Made by a program: the position numbers and the translations under genes. Source: Sphingobacterium sp. GVS05A (GTDB lineage: Bacteria; Bacteroidota; Bacteroidia; Sphingobacteriales; Sphingobacteriaceae). Taken from it: DNA of 64,000 bases. Shown in pieces: positions 44,127 to 52,534 of the stretch (within the stretch, counting starts at the first letter, position 1; each line of letters starts with the position of its first letter). The stretch covers positions 868,001 through 932,000 of the forward strand of contig NZ_JAHXYR010000001.1 of the NCBI RefSeq assembly GCF_019969845.1, read 5' to 3'. The notes beneath the pieces are model-generated. The model did not search any database and was not told where the DNA came from. It saw nothing but the letters and a program-made list of their open reading frames with translations.

Positions 44127-45563
44127 ATGTTAAAAACCAAAATAGGGTTAATCACCCTCATTACAGTTACATTAGCTTGTATCATTGCAGTATTGTACGA
44201 ATTTAAAGTTGTGGGCTTTTCGCATGAATTTCTAATGGCTGTCCGTTGGATAGTTGCCACCGTTTTGGTTGTAAATGCGCTTTATAAGAAAAATTTGACC
44301 ACATGGATTTTAACATGTATGATCCTGGGCATTTTTGTTGGACTGGATTTTCCCAATCTAGCAATTTCCCTGCAACCGCTGAGTAAAGGTTTCATCAAAT
44401 TGGTAAAGACCATTGTTGGACCTATTCTTTTTGCAACGCTTGTCTATGGTATCGCAGGGCACTCTGACTTGAAGCAAGTAGGACGTATGGCCTGGAAGTC
44501 CATGTTGTATTTCTTTTGTGCAACGACCTGTGCTATTTTTATTGGTTTAGGTGCAATCAATCTGACAAAGGCAGGGGTAGGTGTAGATGTTGCTCATATG
44601 CCACATGAAGAGCTGCCAGTGCCTAAAGAAAGTATGGACGAGCATGTATTGAAATCCCTTCCGGATAATGTACATCCAGTTTATAAATTCACTGCATTCG
44701 TCCGTGATCTTTTTCCTGAGAATATCGTAAAGTCAGTTGCTGACAATCAGGTATTACAAATTGTTGTATTTTCGGTGTTATTCGGAATCGGCCTAGCGAT
44801 GGTCGATGAGAAGAAGCGGAAGCCTCTGGTGGATTTTACCGAAAGTATGTCTGAGACGATGTTTAAATTCACAAACATCATCATGTATTTTGCTCCGGTT
44901 GGGGTGGGAGCAGCAATGGCATACACCGTGGGACATCTCGGTGTTGATATTTTGAAAAACTTATTTATGCTGTTGGCAACCTTGTATTTTGCCTTGTTTT
45001 GCTTTTTGACGCTGGTGTTGCTTCCTGTTGCACTTTATTTAAAGATTCCTGTCAAGCGTTTTATCAATGCGATCAAGGAGCCGGTATCTATTGCTTTTGC
45101 AACGACAAGTTCGGATGCTGCTTTGCCTAAAGCCATGAGTGCAATGGAGAAATTTGGCGTGCCGCGTAAAATCGTTTCATTTGTTATCCCAACTGGTTAT
45201 AGCTTCAATCTGGATGGAACATCTCTTTATTTATCATTGGCCGCAATTTTTGTTGCGCAGGCAGCTGGTATTCACTTGACGTTTGGACAACAGCTCATGA
45301 TTGCTTTCACATTAATGATTACCTCTAAGGGGGTAGCAGCCGTGCCACGTGCTTCATTAATTATCCTAATAGCAACAGCTGATCAGTTCGGTCTGCCAAC
45401 CTTTGTTATCGCAGCTATTTTGGGTATTGACGAGTTGATGGACATGGCGCGTACTTCTGTTAACGTTGTTGGTAACTGTCTTGCAACGGTCGTTGTCGCC
45501 AAATGGGAGGGTGAGTTTGATGAAGAAGCACCTTATCGAGAAGATACGGAAGAATTGGTTTAA
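44127..45563 (+). CDS. Dicarboxylate/amino acid:cation symporter (DAACS)
   Basis: A 478-residue inner-membrane transporter of the GltP/DctA family. The re-entrant hairpin motifs are clear: AFATTSSDAALPKAMSAME (serine-rich HP1) and IPTGYSFNLDGTSLYLSLAAIF (substrate and sodium site), with KGVAAVPRASLIIL in HP2. It takes up glutamate/aspartate or C4-dicarboxylates with H+ or Na+. It is monocistronic with its own promoter and terminator. Confidence 0.94.
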   Translation: MLKTKIGLITLITVTLACIIAVLYEFKVVGFSHEFLMAVRWIVATVLVVNALYKKNLTTWILTCMILGIFVGLDFPNLAISLQPLSKGFIKLVKTIVGPILFATLVYGIAGHSDLKQVGRMAWKSMLYFFCATTCAIFIGLGAINLTKAGVGVDVAHMPHEELPVPKESMDEHVLKSLPDNVHPVYKFTAFVRDLFPENIVKSVADNQVLQIVVFSVLFGIGLAMVDEKKRKPLVDFTESMSETMFKFTNIIMYFAPVGVGAAMAYTVGHLGVDILKNLFMLLATLYFALFCFLTLVLLPVALYLKIPVKRFINAIKEPVSIAFATTSSDAALPKAMSAMEKFGVPRKIVSFVIPTGYSFNLDGTSLYLSLAAIFVAQAAGIHLTFGQQLMIAFTLMITSKGVAAVPRASLIILIATADQFGLPTFVIAAILGIDELMDMARTSVNVVGNCLATVVVAKWEGEFDEEAPYREDTEELV

Positions 45564-45582
45564 TAAAGCCAATCACCTTATA

Positions 45583-45629
45583 AAAAAGCTGCTCCAATAC
45601 ATAATGTATTGGAGCAGCTTTTTTTTGGG
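45583..45629. terminator. Bidirectional terminator
   Basis: AAAAAAGCTGCTCCAATACAT... pairs with its complement ending AGCAGCTTTTTT, a stem of about 20 bp between convergent genes. Confidence 0.9.
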
Positions 45630-45644
45630 ATTGAAGCCAGAAAC

Positions 45645-46025
45645 TTATCGTCCATCTACATAATACCAAAGGTTACCTTGCTGTTTAAATGTAGATTTTT
45701 CATGATGGATCTGTACTTCCATTGTTGCATCCAGATAATGGGCTTCAAATTCCACTGTTGAAAAGGTAGCTTTCAGGATACTTAACTGCATCCATTTATT
45801 TTCCTTAGCCCATTGCTCAATAGCATTCTTATTTTGGAATCTTCTTGTTGTAGGGTGGAATGTGTTATACAAAAAGTCAATGTTTCCCACGGCAAAAGCG
45901 CTGTAGCGAGCTCGCATAAGCGCTTCGGCTGTTGTTGCCTTGGCATGGGTGCTATGAATTTGTAGGCAGCATTCGCCAAAAGTTGTACCCGAACCACATG
46001 GGCATGAATGAGTTGCTGCTATCAT
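45645..46025 (-). CDS. YchJ family protein (SEC-C zinc motif)
   Basis: A 126-residue protein with an N-terminal SEC-C metal-binding motif (CPCGSGTTFGECC) and the YchJ core ALMRARYSAFAVGNIDFLYNTFHP. The family is common and of unknown function; its fold is NTF2-like. The usual second, C-terminal SEC-C motif of E. coli YchJ is absent here. The start is 11 bases after the metQ stop, so it is in the met transport operon. Confidence 0.9.
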   Translation of the reverse strand: MIAATHSCPCGSGTTFGECCLQIHSTHAKATTAEALMRARYSAFAVGNIDFLYNTFHPTTRRFQNKNAIEQWAKENKWMQLSILKATFSTVEFEAHYLDATMEVQIHHEKSTFKQQGNLWYYVDGR

Positions 46026-46036
46026 GCTTTCTGGGG

Positions 46037-46849
46037 TTACCAGCCTTTTATGGCTCCGTTTTTAAATACTTTCTTTGCTGTTGCTTCTACCTCCGGTGAT
46101 TGATAGGATTGTATAAACTGCTGTACTTTTTCATCATTTTTATTATCTGCCCGTGCAACAATTAAATTGACATATGGAGATTCTTTATCCTCGGTAAATA
46201 AACCTTGTTTTTCAGGATCCAATCCAGCCTGTGAAGCAAAGCTGTTATTAATGATCGCAACAACAACCTGAGGGTCGTCAAGTACGCGAGGTAGCTGAGG
46301 GGCTTCCATTTCGATGATTTTAACCTGTTTTGGGTTGCTTACAATGTCTGTTACTTTTGGTTGTATGCCAACATTTTCTTTTAAACCAATGATTCCCTCA
46401 CGCTGAAGAAGTAACAGCGAACGCCCGCCGTTTGTTGGGTCATTTGGGATAGCGATAGTGGCACCTGGCTGAAGTTCGGTGATGGTTTTGATCTTTTTGG
46501 AATAGGCGACAATCGGGAATACAAATGTATTTCCCACAATGGTCAGTTTGGTGAAACCGCGTTGTTTGGATTGTTCCTGAAGATACGGTTGATGTTGGAA
46601 TACATTCACATCGATATCCCCTTGATTCAGGGCTTCATTGGGAACGACGTAATCATTGAAGGCAACCAGTTCCACATCCAGATTGAACTTTTCTTTTGCA
46701 ACTTTCTTAGCCGTCTCCGCAAGTTCCTTTTCAGGACCCGTCACCACACCAACTTTAAGGGTGTTTTCTTTCTTTTCCCTGTTGTTACAAGCTACAATAG
46801 TCGTCAGACTAAAGGCTAGAATTGCAAATGCATAGTTCAATTTTTTCAT
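46037..46849 (-). CDS. metQ: MetQ/NlpA-type methionine-binding lipoprotein
   Basis: A 270-residue lipoprotein (NYAFAILAFSLTTIVAC, mature Cys20) of the NlpA/MetQ family: LKVGVVTGPEKELAETAKKVAKEKFNLDVELVAFNDYVVPNEAL and DVNVFQHQPYLQEQ. It binds methionine in the periplasm for the MetNI transporter encoded upstream. The ATG at 46849 places the signal peptide correctly; an upstream in-frame ATG at 46897 would add 16 residues. Confidence 0.93.
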   Translation of the reverse strand: MKKLNYAFAILAFSLTTIVACNNREKKENTLKVGVVTGPEKELAETAKKVAKEKFNLDVELVAFNDYVVPNEALNQGDIDVNVFQHQPYLQEQSKQRGFTKLTIVGNTFVFPIVAYSKKIKTITELQPGATIAIPNDPTNGGRSLLLLQREGIIGLKENVGIQPKVTDIVSNPKQVKIIEMEAPQLPRVLDDPQVVVAIINNSFASQAGLDPEKQGLFTEDKESPYVNLIVARADNKNDEKVQQFIQSYQSPEVEATAKKVFKNGAIKGW

Positions 46850-47000
46850 CTGTTTAATTTGTTTTTCAGTTGTGATGAAGCTATCAGATTTATTCATCGA
46901 GTGTATGTTTTAAGCGGCATTCATGAGTTCGCTTTGTTCGATTATTCACTCCATAGTATGATCGAATAAATCATGATGGTTTCATATGATACAATTAATG

Positions 47001-47654
47001 TTAACGATGGTTTACTTTTTTAGATATGTAATCGCCTGTATATTGCAACAGGAATACAATTAAAATTAATAAAATAAGGACAGCATTCATGATGAAGGTA
47101 TCATAACCAACATAGCCGTATTGGTAGCCAATCTGTCCTAGTCCGCCGGCCCCAACAGCACCACCCATAGCCGAATAACCTACAAGTGTAATCAACGTTA
47201 TTGTCGCATTGTTTACCAGTGAGGGTAATGCCTCCGGAAGCAACACTTTAAAGACCACCTGCTGTGTACTCGCGCCCATGGCTCTGGCAGCTTCAATTAA
47301 TCCGTGGGGGATCTCCAATAAGCTGTTTTCTACCAATCGCGCAATAAAAGGAGCTGCGCCAATGCTTAAAGGGACCAATGCTGCTGACATACCGATGGAT
47401 GTTCCTACAAGCTGACGTGTAAATGGAATCATCCATACAATGAGAATAATGAATGGAATAGATCTGAACACGTTCACCAGCAAGGAAACAATCTGGTGCA
47501 TAGTTTTGTTTTCCAACAGCTGATGTTTTCTGGTCAAGAATAAGTAGATTCCAAGCGGAAGTCCGAGCACAAAACCAAAGAAACCTGACAGGAAAGTCAT
47601 CATTAATGTTTCGAGTGTTCCTGATAATAGTAAATCTAGTACTTGATCAGACAT
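47001..47654 (-). CDS. metI: D-methionine ABC transporter permease
   Basis: A 217-residue inner-membrane permease with five to six segments. The MetI/binding-protein-dependent motif EAARAMGASTQQVVFKVLLPEALPSLVNNATIT contacts the ATPase. Its start overlaps the metN stop by 8 bases, so translation is coupled. Confidence 0.94.
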   Translation of the reverse strand: MSDQVLDLLLSGTLETLMMTFLSGFFGFVLGLPLGIYLFLTRKHQLLENKTMHQIVSLLVNVFRSIPFIILIVWMIPFTRQLVGTSIGMSAALVPLSIGAAPFIARLVENSLLEIPHGLIEAARAMGASTQQVVFKVLLPEALPSLVNNATITLITLVGYSAMGGAVGAGGLGQIGYQYGYVGYDTFIMNAVLILLILIVFLLQYTGDYISKKVNHR

Positions 47655-48666
47655 AACCTAATATTTTAGTTTGCGGATGCTGTTCTTTTAAATAGGAGAG
47701 ACTCGCCGTTATGTTGTCGGTATCACCTGACAATTCGGCTAATATAACACCAAACTTCATTTCGCCAATGTAATCGATCTGTGCGGTAATAATATTTGTT
47801 TTGACCTGATATTGGCGTTCCAATTGTTGTATAAACGGAATAGAATCTTCACTGGAGGTCATGTAAATCTCGACAAGTGGATTGCCACTGTCTTTTAACC
47901 GCTCCTGAAAACCTAAGGGGATATCTACCTGCAAAGAAGATTGGATAAAGTTTTTGGTAGTTTCCTGCTGCGGATTTGCGAAAATGGTTTCAACAGAACC
48001 GCTCTCAATTAAAGTTCCCTGATCCAATACGGCTACTTGATCACATATCCTTTTGATCACATCCATTTCATGGGTGATTAATAAGATGGTCAGTCCAAGT
48101 TGCTTATTGATTTTTTTTAATAAGGTGAGGATAGATTTTGTCGTTGCTGGATCCAGGGCGCTGGTGGCCTCGTCACAGAGTAGGATATGGGGGTCATTTG
48201 CCAGTGCACGAGCTATAGCGACCCGTTGTTTCTGTCCTCCGGATAGATTTGCCGGATAACTCTCCGCTTTATCTTCCAGTCCAACCAGGCTTAGCAGCTC
48301 CGAAACTTTTTGACGGATAAATGCCTTCGATTTACCTTCCAGTTGTAATGGAAAAGATATGTTCTCAGAGACTGTTAGTGACGACAAGAGATTGAAATGT
48401 TGGAAGATCATTCCTATATTTCTTCGTTTCATCATTAAATCTTTGGAAGACATCGACATCAGATCCTCATTCTCAATAATGACTTGACCTGTGTCCGGTC
48501 TTTCCAAGAGATTGACACAACGAATCAATGTGCTTTTGCCGGCACCCGAAGCCCCGATAACGCCAAATATTTCACCCTTGCCAATGGATAGGGTGAGACT
48601 CTTCAATGCATCTATTCGTTTGGATTTAACCTCGAATGATTTAGATATGTTGTTTAGTTGAATCAT
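47647..48666 (-). CDS. metN: Methionine ABC transporter ATP-binding protein
   Basis: A 339-residue ATPase. Walker A GASGAGKSTLIRC, signature LSGGQKQRVAIARAL and Walker B ILLCDEATSALDP are intact. The C-terminal NIL regulatory domain (residues about 260-339, VEIYMTSSEDSIPFIQQLERQYQVKTNIITAQIDYIG) binds methionine and inhibits transport from inside. First gene of metN-metI-metQ-ychJ. I looked for a SAM riboswitch upstream and did not find one. Confidence 0.95.
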   Translation of the reverse strand: MIQLNNISKSFEVKSKRIDALKSLTLSIGKGEIFGVIGASGAGKSTLIRCVNLLERPDTGQVIIENEDLMSMSSKDLMMKRRNIGMIFQHFNLLSSLTVSENISFPLQLEGKSKAFIRQKVSELLSLVGLEDKAESYPANLSGGQKQRVAIARALANDPHILLCDEATSALDPATTKSILTLLKKINKQLGLTILLITHEMDVIKRICDQVAVLDQGTLIESGSVETIFANPQQETTKNFIQSSLQVDIPLGFQERLKDSGNPLVEIYMTSSEDSIPFIQQLERQYQVKTNIITAQIDYIGEMKFGVILAELSGDTDNITASLSYLKEQHPQTKILGYV

Positions 48667-48766
48667 TGACCCTATAGGGATTTATGCATTTATGTTAACA
48701 AAGTGGATGTCGATATAAATGTACACAAATGCGGTTGATAAATTACAATGAAATGACGAAAAAAAA

Positions 48767-48826
48767 GCCGTAAACCGATCTTTCCGGGTAAAAAATAAAG
48801 ACAGGAAAGATCGATCTATATCGGCA
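48767..48826 (-). terminator. Terminator of the FAH-family gene
   Basis: GATCTTTCC pairs with GGAAAGATC, extended outward by GCCG/CGGC, and followed on the minus strand by eight T. Confidence 0.85.
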
Positions 48827-48831
48827 GGATG

Positions 48832-49692
48832 TTAGGATAGGGAGTGAGCAGATATCACTTGTTTCCCTGATCCAAGTCCTTCGATACCGTATTCAATAAT
48901 ATCGCCATCGCGAAGGAAGCGTTGCGGGGATTTTCCCATACCCGAACCGGCTGGTGAGCCTGTTGAGATGATGTCACCCGGAAGTAGGGACATGAACTGA
49001 CTTAAATACGATATAAGCTTTGGAACACGATAGATAAAATCGCTTGTGTTGCCATCTTGCATCAGATCGCCATTTAATTTAAGCCAAATTCTCATATTAT
49101 CGACATCTTGAATTTCATCTTTTGTAGCGATAAAAGGACCGATAGGAGCGAAAGTATCACAACCTTTACCTTTGTCCCAGGTACCGCCTCTTTCGATCTG
49201 AAACTCCCGTTCAGTTACGTCGTTATGTAGTACATAGCCAAAAACATAATCCAGGGCCTCTTCTTCACTAACATAGGAAGCTTTCTTACCTATAACGATA
49301 GCAAGTTCGGTTTCCCAATCGGATTTCACGGAGTTTTTAGGTAGTGTAATACCATCGAAAGGACCGTTAAATGCCGAAACAGATTTCATGAAAACAATAG
49401 GTTCTGCTGCTTGCTGCAATTTGGTTTCCTTAACGTGATCGTCGAAGTTGAGTCCAACACAAAGAATTTTGGAGGGAGCTTCCAAAGGAGTGCCGATACG
49501 TTCATCCGCACCGATCTCTTTTAGACTTTCACGATTCTGTTCTACATATACTTGAAGTTTCTCCAAATTTGCCGTATTTGCAAAGAAATCACGGTTATAT
49601 TGAAAATTTCCTTCTGAAACATCATATTTCTTTTCATTTAAAATGACTCCCGCTTTTTCGGAGCCCTTTGCGCCATATCTAAAAATCTTCAT
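48832..49692 (-). CDS. Fumarylacetoacetate hydrolase family protein
   Basis: A 286-residue metal-dependent hydrolase or decarboxylase. SKILCVGLNFDDHVKETK and the metal-binding Glu pair in SDWETELAIVIGKKA are typical; KGCDTFAPIGPFIATKDEI and LPGDIISTGSPAGSGMG complete the fold. Members cleave acylpyruvates, 2-keto-3-deoxy sugar acids or related compounds. The closest named type may be 2,4-diketo-3-deoxy-L-fuconate hydrolase, but that is uncertain. The ATG at 49692 is chosen over TTG at 49701, which overlaps the promoter. Confidence 0.9.
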   Translation of the reverse strand: MKIFRYGAKGSEKAGVILNEKKYDVSEGNFQYNRDFFANTANLEKLQVYVEQNRESLKEIGADERIGTPLEAPSKILCVGLNFDDHVKETKLQQAAEPIVFMKSVSAFNGPFDGITLPKNSVKSDWETELAIVIGKKASYVSEEEALDYVFGYVLHNDVTEREFQIERGGTWDKGKGCDTFAPIGPFIATKDEIQDVDNMRIWLKLNGDLMQDGNTSDFIYRVPKLISYLSQFMSLLPGDIISTGSPAGSGMGKSPQRFLRDGDIIEYGIEGLGSGKQVISAHSLS

Positions 49693-49698
49693 AAGCCG

Positions 49699-49706
49699 CA
49701 AATATA
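49699..49706 (-). promoter_or_regulatory. -7 element of the FAH-family gene
   Basis: Minus strand TATATTTG ends 6 bases before the ATG at 49692, implying almost no leader. Confidence 0.6.
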
Positions 49707-49750
49707 CGGATTTTGTCCCGAAAAGGGGCGAAATTAAGGCGAATTAACAA

Positions 49751-50683
49751 TTAACCGATGTGTAAATTATCTATACAATTATTGTCCAAAGTCGGGTACT
49801 TAAAGGGAAACTTTTCCTGAAGTATCTTTTTATTACTCACCCATGTGCCATTAAGAACCATTTCCTGTCCTTTTTTTCCAAGAAGCAGCTTAATCAAGAA
49901 TGCGGGGACAGGAAAAGGTATGTAGAATATTCCGTACCGCCGCCTAGCAATACGTTTGGTAAACTGTCCAAGGGACATCGGATCGGAGGAACAGGCATTG
50001 TATACACCCGCGAGGGGATTGTTTTGTATCGCAAATAGCAGCATTCGGGCGAGGTCTTCCATGTGGATCCAACTTAACATCTGTTTGCCTGAGCCCAGAA
50101 TAGGGTTGACCCGAAAACGTAGCAATTGGTTGACTTCTTTCAATAACCCTTGGTCTTTACTGATCACCACACCGAATCGGAAGACAACGAGTCTTTTTCC
50201 TAAGGTTTCAATGGGTTTTACACTGTCTTCCCAAAGATTGCAGACCCAGGATAAAAAATCACCACCCTGGGGATCTCCCTCTTCGAAGGGCTTTTTCTGA
50301 TAACTATCATCGGCGCCATACCAGCCCGTTGCGGATGCTGATATAACGGCTTTTACCTGGTTTGGGATCTGTTTTAACGTCTGATAAAGCAGTTGTCCAC
50401 TTTCCACCCGGCTGGAAATAATTTCTTGTTGATAAGCCTTGGTCCAACGAGATCCATTGAGGTTGGCGCCAGCTAAATTGATGATATAATCCGCTTCCTG
50501 GATCGATTTTATGTCGATGACCTGTTTTTTGGGATTCCAATGGACATACCGAACGTTAGCTTGTGGAGGATAAGCCTTTGGATCCCTTGTGAAGATGATC
50601 ACTTCATAGAAGTTGGCGACCAGTAATTTGGTCAAATGAAGGCCAATGGCACCTGTTCCTCCTGTAATGATTACTTTTTCCAT
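49751..50683 (-). CDS. TIGR01777-type SDR epimerase/oxidoreductase
   Basis: A 310-residue NAD(P)-binding protein. The Rossmann motif VIITGGTGAIGLHLTKLL opens it; RYVHWNPKKQ, DYIINLAGANLNGSRWTKAYQQEI and SASATGWYGAD are hallmarks of the YfcH/TIGR01777 family. WIHMEDLARMLLFAIQN and the PFPVPAFLIKLLLG C-terminal region also fit. Substrate unknown. Same strand as the FAH gene but with separate promoter. Confidence 0.92.
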   Translation of the reverse strand: MEKVIITGGTGAIGLHLTKLLVANFYEVIIFTRDPKAYPPQANVRYVHWNPKKQVIDIKSIQEADYIINLAGANLNGSRWTKAYQQEIISSRVESGQLLYQTLKQIPNQVKAVISASATGWYGADDSYQKKPFEEGDPQGGDFLSWVCNLWEDSVKPIETLGKRLVVFRFGVVISKDQGLLKEVNQLLRFRVNPILGSGKQMLSWIHMEDLARMLLFAIQNNPLAGVYNACSSDPMSLGQFTKRIARRRYGIFYIPFPVPAFLIKLLLGKKGQEMVLNGTWVSNKKILQEKFPFKYPTLDNNCIDNLHIG

Positions 50684-50900
50684 GGATTAAATCTCAACTT
50701 ATTTGATCTCGATATCTTTATTATTCTCCTTAATTATCTTTTGTCTGGTTAGCTTGATGCTCCTCCTAATATACTATTTTGAATCAATAAATGAAGGTAT
50801 AATTTAAGGTTTATCCTTCAAAAGAATCAGTTTTTAAGGATTTCGTTGGTAATTTATATTTTCCTGTCAAGATGGAGTGGCCAAATGGGATATGTCATAA

Positions 50901-50933
50901 AAAAGGTCCGTCTGCGTTGCGGACGAACCTTTT
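50901..50933 (-). terminator. Terminator of the DUF6660/DUF3347 pair
   Basis: AAAAGGT pairs with ACCTTTT, enclosing a second GC-rich stem (GTCCG/CGGAC overlapping). T-run on the minus strand. Confidence 0.7.
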
Positions 50934-50970
50934 GGTATGGCGACCGATCTCTTCGAGATATTGGTCTCTT

Positions 50971-51813
50971 TTATTGTATCGTTTGGATTGTACTTCCACA
51001 TGTTAGCATCTGGGCGCCATAGTATGGATTTTTGACGTCCTTATTGAGGCTCAACCAAGTTGCTCCTTTGCCACCGTTAAACATGGGGCATTTTTGTTGA
51101 TAAACTGGGAGTGCAGGTTTGGAAGTTTTTGCCAGTTTATAGACCTCTTCGGAGAGCGACACAAACGCCACACGTTGTTTTGCCAGATCTTTTGCCTCCT
51201 GGAGCGCCTTGCTGTGCTGTGTTATGCTGTTTGCCTGTGCTTTCCATGCTTGTTGCTCGGCAGTAGTTAAGTCAGACGATTTTAAAGTCGTCAGTAGGCC
51301 TGAAAGTTTTGCAGCACCTGTCGCTACTGTCTTGTGATCGGAGGCAACCAGTGCATCTTTCAATTGGAAATACTGATCATAAATCGGCTGGAAGTTGCCT
51401 GCCTTAGCGACAGATGACGATCTTGTGCTTTCTTCTTTGCTTTCAGGCGTATTTTCAGGGTTGGCCAGAGGGGCATTTAAGGTTCTGTCATATTGACAAC
51501 AGCCATGCAGGTCGGCATAAGTCGTTGCCGGCGCCAAGTATTTTTCATTGTCATAACCCGCCAATGCGACCTTTTTCAAAACGGCATCCAGAGAGGTTTT
51601 TTCGGCATTAAAAGAGACATTTGCTGTCTGGTTATCCTCGTTCCAATCTACTTTGGCGTCCGCGGAGTTTCCGGCTTTTTCTATTGTTTTTTTACACATC
51701 CCACAATTGCCGCTGATTTTGACGGTTTGGGTTGTCATGGTATTATCCTGTGCATAGGTATATAAGCTGGTAGCTAAAAGGCAGGTTGTTATGATATTAT
51801 TGAGAAGTCTCAT
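50971..51813 (-). CDS. Exported HMA-DUF3347 protein (copper related)
   Basis: A 280-residue periplasmic protein. Signal peptide (IITTCLLATSLYTYAQ), then a heavy-metal-associated domain (VKISGNCGMCKKTIEKAG, Cys36 and Cys39), a linker with GCCQYD, and a DUF3347 helical domain (YDQYFQLKDALVASDHKTVATGAAKLSGLL) ending in KCPMFNGGKGATWLSLNKDVKNPYYGAQMLTCG. This set of Cys/Met positions is typical of Bacteroidota proteins found with CusA-type copper efflux. No CusA gene is in the window. It follows a Cys-rich DUF6660-like gene on the same strand. Confidence 0.9.
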   Translation of the reverse strand: MRLLNNIITTCLLATSLYTYAQDNTMTTQTVKISGNCGMCKKTIEKAGNSADAKVDWNEDNQTANVSFNAEKTSLDAVLKKVALAGYDNEKYLAPATTYADLHGCCQYDRTLNAPLANPENTPESKEESTRSSSVAKAGNFQPIYDQYFQLKDALVASDHKTVATGAAKLSGLLTTLKSSDLTTAEQQAWKAQANSITQHSKALQEAKDLAKQRVAFVSLSEEVYKLAKTSKPALPVYQQKCPMFNGGKGATWLSLNKDVKNPYYGAQMLTCGSTIQTIQ

Positions 51814-51943
51814 GTGTTCTAAATGTTGTAATACGTGTATGGATCCCTGCGGAATACGATCTGTTTTCGTTGATCGGGATAGGGCAGGTGCTTTAAATTA
51901 ATAGGGAGATTTACTTTTTCAAAAAAAGCGTTCTCTGTGTTAC

Positions 51944-52309
51944 CTAGGCTATTTTAGGGGGAACCCAAGGGTAAAAATAGCCATCTGAAAGATAGACGGA
52001 CAATAGACCACTATATAATTTTTTAAAGATTGAAAAGGAAATTTTTGGCAGCTGAACGGGAAGAGGAGAGACAGCCAATATACTTGTCGCTGATGCGCAA
52101 TGACAACTACAATCCCGGCATTGCTTGTGGTGCTGACATAGCTGTTTTTTCTTCGCTTTTTGGTAGCAATTATGTTTTTTGCTTGCATGATCCTGACTGT
52201 CTATAGGACAGGTTTTTGCCTTACTTTGATGGCAGGGAAATACCGCAGTCGGCTTGGCCCATAAGCCAAGAAAAAGAATTAGTCCGATGAGATATTTTAG
52301 TGCTACCAC
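51944..52309 (-). CDS. Cys/His-rich DUF6660-like small protein
   Basis: A 121-residue protein with an N-terminal hydrophobic segment, a Cys/His-rich middle (CHQSKAKTC, HNCYQ, CQHHKQCRDCSCHC) and a C-terminal YFYPWVPPKIA. The xPPK ending after an aromatic cluster recalls DUF6660 proteins, which head metal-efflux operons in Bacteroidota. The start is GTG at 52309; a promoter element ends 4 bases upstream, and no alternative start is available. A role as metal-binding or translation-linked sensor is possible but unproven. The assignment to DUF6660 is from memory of the pattern only. Confidence 0.6.
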   Translation of the reverse strand: MVALKYLIGLILFLGLWAKPTAVFPCHQSKAKTCPIDSQDHASKKHNCYQKAKKKQLCQHHKQCRDCSCHCASATSILAVSPLPVQLPKISFSIFKKLYSGLLSVYLSDGYFYPWVPPKIA

Positions 52310-52313
52310 AGTT

Positions 52314-52321
52314 CAAATATA
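52314..52321 (-). promoter_or_regulatory. -7 element giving a leaderless GTG-start mRNA
   Basis: Minus strand TATATTTG ends 4 bases before the GTG start at 52309. Confidence 0.55.
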
Positions 52322-52465
52322 GCTTTTTTTGAATAAGTATTAAATCCACCATCGAGATGGCTGTTTCTTATTCCAGGTGTGGAGTTTGTAGGGCTCCTGA
52401 CTGCAGTATGGAAAATGCGTGTTATGGGCGGAGAATCTGAGTATTAAGGGGAGGGGTTATTATAT

Positions 52466-52505
52466 AGAAGCGTAGTAAACAGATCAAACGGTTTACTACG
52501 CTTCT
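52466..52505 (-). terminator. Terminator of the repeat-protein gene
   Basis: A perfect 15-bp stem (52466-52480 with 52491-52505) with a 10-base loop, 29 bases after the stop codon at 52535. Confidence 0.8.
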
Positions 52506-52534
52506 GTTATTATTTAAGTTGGGCGAGGAGCTCG

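Noticed and set aside
48667-48766. SAM riboswitch before metNIQ
   Set aside because: The leader is short and shows no SAM-I, SAM-II or SAM-III core that I can recognise.
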